Shown here in pieces: positions 30,882 to 33,589 of a stretch of DNA of 33,589 nucleotides. How positions within the stretch are numbered: position 1 is the first letter of the stretch; each line of letters opens with the position of its first letter. Source of the DNA: Streptomyces flavotricini (lineage in GTDB: Bacteria; Actinomycetota; Actinomycetes; Streptomycetales; Streptomycetaceae); contig NZ_JAINUL010000001.1 of the NCBI RefSeq assembly GCF_020639365.1, forward strand, positions 2,985,887-3,019,475, given 5' to 3'. Under the pieces are notes generated by a model, which was given only the letters and a program-made list of their open reading frames with translations, was not told the origin of the DNA and did no database searches. A program made the position numbers and the translations under genes.

Positions 30882-33589
30882 GTGCAGGGACGATTCAAGA
30901 GGGATGGCAGCGCTGCGGCGGAGCAGGAGCCGCGCGGCGGGACCGACCGTGGCTCCTCGCCCCAGCACGCCCAGAACCGCGGGCCGGCTGCCGATGGCAC
31001 AGGCCCCGACTCCTCCACCACGGTGAACGCGGTGAAGGCGAAGGCGCGCCTCAAGCCCCGGGGCAAGACGAAGAGCGAAGAGCCGGCCGACAAGGACGTG
31101 GCGATACCGAAGGCCCCCAGCGGGCCCGGTTCGCGATTCGCCATGCAGAACTGGCGCATCAGCACGCGACTCGTGTCGCTGCTGACCCTGCCGGTCGTCG
31201 CCGCCACCACGCTCGGTGGCTTCCGCATCAACGACTCGCTGAACGACATCAGCCAGCTGGAGCACATGCAGCTGCTCACGACGATGACCCGGCAGGCCAC
31301 CAACCTGGCCGCCATGCTCCAGGAGGAGCGGGACAAGTCGGCGGGTCCGCTGTCGGTCGACCGGTCGGGCAAGCCCAACAGCCTCGTCGCGGGCGTACGC
31401 GATCAGACCGACGCCGCCGCGAAGGCCTTCCAGGCCGCGACCGACAAGGTCGACAGCGCGGAGGACAAGGACGAGACCCTCAAGTCGATCCGCAACAACA
31501 TCCTGCAGATCGGCCGCCAGCTCACCGGCATCGAGGAAATCCGCAAGAAGGCGTACCAGAACGGCGCCCAGCAGACCGTCACCGAGTACAACGCGCTGAT
31601 CGTCTCGCTGCTCTCGCTCTCCCAGGACATGGCGCAGGCCACCTCCAGCCCGGAGATGATCAAGCGTACGCGTGCCCTGGCGGCCTTCTCCTCCGCCAAG
31701 GAGTACGCCTCGATCCAGCGCGCCGTCATCGCCGCCTCGCTCCCCGAGAGCAGCGAGAAGCCGGGCACGCTCACCGAGAACGACCGTCTGTACGCCCTCT
31801 CCGCGCTCCGCGGCGAGAGCCAGGCGAAGAAGACCTTCGAACTCGTCTACCAGGGCAAGCCCGAGGAACTCCTCGCGGCGCTCGGCGACGGCAACACGGA
31901 GATCGGCACCGCCGACCACTACGCGCGCCGCGTCCTGAGCACCCAGGGGCAGTTCGGCAAGGAGAAGAACCGGTCCTGGATGGACTGGTACGACGCGGAT
32001 GACACCAAGCTCCAGGCCATGAAGGTCATCGAGCTGACCCTGCTCGAGGACATGGAGCAGAAGGCCCGCGAGCTCAAGAACTCCTCGCAGCAGGACGCCA
32101 TCATCAACGGTGCCCTGATCCTGCTCGTCCTCGGCGTGTCCCTCGTCGGCGCGTTCGTCATGGCGCGGTCGATGATCCGCTCGCTGCGCCGCCTGCAGGA
32201 CACCGCGACCCGGGTCGCCCAGGACCGACTGCCCGAGCTCGTCAAGCAGCTGTCCGAGTCCGACCCGCAGGACGTGGACACGTCCGTGGAGTCGGTCGGT
32301 CTGCACACCCGCGACGAGATCGGCCAGGTGGCCGCGGCCTTCGACGACGTGCACCGCGAGGCCGTCCGCCTCGCCGCCGAGCAGGCCCTCCTCCGGGGCA
32401 ACGTCAACGCGATGTTCACCAACCTCTCGCGCCGTTCGCAGGGCCTCATCCAGCGTCAGCTCTCGCTCATCTCCGAGCTGGAGTCGCGCGAGGCCGACCC
32501 GGACCAGCTGTCCTCGCTCTTCAAGCTCGACCACCTCGCGACCCGCATGCGCCGTAACGGCGAAAACCTCCTCGTCCTCGCGGGCGAGGAGCCGGGCCGC
32601 CGGTGGACCCGCCCCGTCCCGCTCGTCGACGTGCTCCGTGCCGCCGCGTCCGAGGTGGAGCAGTACGAGCGCATCGAACTGGCGTCGGTGCCCGGCACCG
32701 ACGTCGCCGGCCGCGTCGTCAACGACCTCGTGCACCTCCTCGCCGAGCTGCTGGAGAACGCCACCTCGTTCTCCTCCCCGCAGACGAAGGTCAAGGTCAC
32801 CGGTCACGCGCTGCCCGACGGGCGCGTGCTCGTCGAGATCCACGACACCGGCATCGGCCTCTCCCCCGAGGACCTCGCCGCGATCAACGAGCGGCTCGCG
32901 TCGCCGCCGACCGTGGACGTCTCCGTCTCCCGCCGCATGGGCCTGTTCGTGGTCGGCCGCCTGTCCCTGCGACACGGCATCCGCATCCAGCTGCGCCCGT
33001 CCGACTCGGGCGGTACGACGGCCCTCGTCATGCTGCCGGTGGACGTCGCCCAGGGCGGCAAGAAGCCGGGTCCGATGCCGGGCCAGGGTGGCCAGGGCGG
33101 TCCCGGCGGTGCAGGCTCCGGTGCTCCGCAGGGCATGCCGGGTGCTCCGGCGCAGGGTTCGGTCCCGGGCGGCGGCGCACGCCAGCCCGTCGGTGCCGGC
33201 CAGCAGCGCGGTCAGGTCTCCGGCGGCGCCCAGCGTGCCGCACTGCCGGGCCGCGACGGCGGTCCGGGCCAGCAGGGCCCGCAGGGCGGTCCCGGTACGC
33301 GTCCGCAGCAGGGCGGCCCGAGCGCCCGTCCGCAGGGCGGTCCGGGCATGACCGGCATGCCGGGTGCCCCGACCTCCCAGGGCCAGGGCGGCTTCGCCGA
33401 CGGCGCCTTCGGCGGCGGTGCCCCGCTGCCGGGCCGCGGTCCGGCCGGTGCTCCCGCCTCCCGTCCGACTCCCCCGGCCCCCGGCCAGGGCGGGTTCCCG
33501 CAGGGCAACGGCTTCGAGCGTCCGCAGTCCCCGCAGCAGCAGCCCTCCCCGACGGGCCCGGTCCCCTCGGCCCCGGCACCCGCCGCCCC
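30882..33589 (+). CDS. Conservon-type sensor histidine kinase CvnA (3' end beyond window)
   Basis: First 902 codons of a large membrane kinase of the CvnA type; I recall cvnA1 at this place in S. coelicolor. Residues 1-90 are cytoplasmic and charged. A membrane segment at about 95-115 (LVSLLTLPVVAATTLGG), an extracytoplasmic helical nitrate/nitrite-sensor-like domain, a second segment at about 407-428 (IINGALILLVLGVSLVGAFV) and a HAMP region follow. LFKLDHLATRMRRNGENLLV near 550 holds the candidate phospho-His; HATPase motifs are ELLENATSF (N box), DTGIGLS and RRMGLFVVGRLS. From about 722 the protein is a Gly/Gln/Pro-rich tail. In conservons CvnA works with a roadblock protein (B), a DUF742 protein (C) and a Ras-like GTPase (D), expected downstream outside the window. 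GTG 30882 has AGAGG upstream; an in-frame ATG at 30813 is possible. Confidence 0.9.
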   Translation, partial: MQGRFKRDGSAAAEQEPRGGTDRGSSPQHAQNRGPAADGTGPDSSTTVNAVKAKARLKPRGKTKSEEPADKDVAIPKAPSGPGSRFAMQNWRISTRLVSLLTLPVVAATTLGGFRINDSLNDISQLEHMQLLTTMTRQATNLAAMLQEERDKSAGPLSVDRSGKPNSLVAGVRDQTDAAAKAFQAATDKVDSAEDKDETLKSIRNNILQIGRQLTGIEEIRKKAYQNGAQQTVTEYNALIVSLLSLSQDMAQATSSPEMIKRTRALAAFSSAKEYASIQRAVIAASLPESSEKPGTLTENDRLYALSALRGESQAKKTFELVYQGKPEELLAALGDGNTEIGTADHYARRVLSTQGQFGKEKNRSWMDWYDADDTKLQAMKVIELTLLEDMEQKARELKNSSQQDAIINGALILLVLGVSLVGAFVMARSMIRSLRRLQDTATRVAQDRLPELVKQLSESDPQDVDTSVESVGLHTRDEIGQVAAAFDDVHREAVRLAAEQALLRGNVNAMFTNLSRRSQGLIQRQLSLISELESREADPDQLSSLFKLDHLATRMRRNGENLLVLAGEEPGRRWTRPVPLVDVLRAAASEVEQYERIELASVPGTDVAGRVVNDLVHLLAELLENATSFSSPQTKVKVTGHALPDGRVLVEIHDTGIGLSPEDLAAINERLASPPTVDVSVSRRMGLFVVGRLSLRHGIRIQLRPSDSGGTTALVMLPVDVAQGGKKPGPMPGQGGQGGPGGAGSGAPQGMPGAPAQGSVPGGGARQPVGAGQQRGQVSGGAQRAALPGRDGGPGQQGPQGGPGTRPQQGGPSARPQGGPGMTGMPGAPTSQGQGGFADGAFGGGAPLPGRGPAGAPASRPTPPAPGQGGFPQGNGFERPQSPQQQPSPTGPVPSAPAPAA

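Noticed and set aside
30879..32975. 698-codon minus-strand frame opposite the CvnA-like gene
   Set aside because: It is a shadow of the kinase coding strand, Leu/Val/Asp/Gly/Arg-rich and without domains.

Overview
This window is a piece of the core chromosome of a Streptomyces species. The evidence is the very high G+C content, GTG and TTG starts, strong third-position G/C bias, and a gene order I recognise from Streptomyces: smc, acyP, mutM, rnc, rpmF, coaD, rsmD, recG, rpmB, thiD/thiL, ddlA, gpsA, plsC, cofC, hupS, leuCD, an IclR-type regulator of the NdgR/AreB kind, tRNA-Glu/Gln genes, gltX, and a conservon-type histidine kinase. Most genes lie on the minus strand.

Layout. 1-3.3 kb holds the N-terminal 970 codons of Smc with an unusual repeat-bearing insert in the hinge, then a terminator and a 71-residue coiled-coil protein. 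3.6-5.5 kb holds acylphosphatase, divergent from a secreted CAP-domain protein and an HxlR regulator; the regulator's 3' end overlaps mutM tail to tail. 5.4-9.4 kb is the mutM/rnc/rpmF/DUF177/SepIVA-like block. 9.5-14.5 kb holds coaD-rsmD (coenzyme A, 16S rRNA methylation) and recG with a DAK2/FakA-like kinase. rpmB (L28) faces thiD-thiL (thiamine) across hairpins. 17-18 kb holds a free-standing RAM domain and a DUF3515 lipoprotein. 18-21 kb is plsC-gpsA-ddlA (phospholipid and cell-wall precursors). It diverges from cofC (coenzyme F420), which reads in frame into a small OB-like domain. 22-26 kb holds hupS, a 75-residue protein, leuD-leuC and the divergent IclR gene with a palindromic operator between. 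26.3-26.8 kb is a five-gene tRNA cluster (3 Glu-CTC, 2 Gln-CTG). 26.9-30.0 kb holds a HAD hydrolase, gltX and an FAH-family enzyme. 30-33.6 kb holds a 60-residue peptide gene with a duplicated ANPRRT(T/I)L motif, facing a CvnA-like sensor kinase that runs off the window.

How the genes work together. The window is mostly housekeeping: chromosome organisation (Smc, HupS), repair (MutM, RecG), RNA and ribosome maturation (RNase III, RsmD, L28, L32), cofactors (CoA, thiamine, F420), envelope precursors and leucine synthesis. Many units are bounded by strong G+C-rich hairpins. Several genes have a TANNNT-like box six or seven bases before the start codon, suggesting leaderless mRNAs. I see no CRISPR array, insertion sequence, prophage or classical biosynthetic cluster. 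The least explained elements are the 60-residue peptide beside the conservon kinase, the Smc hinge insert, the cofC start and fusion, and several palindromes placed in promoters.
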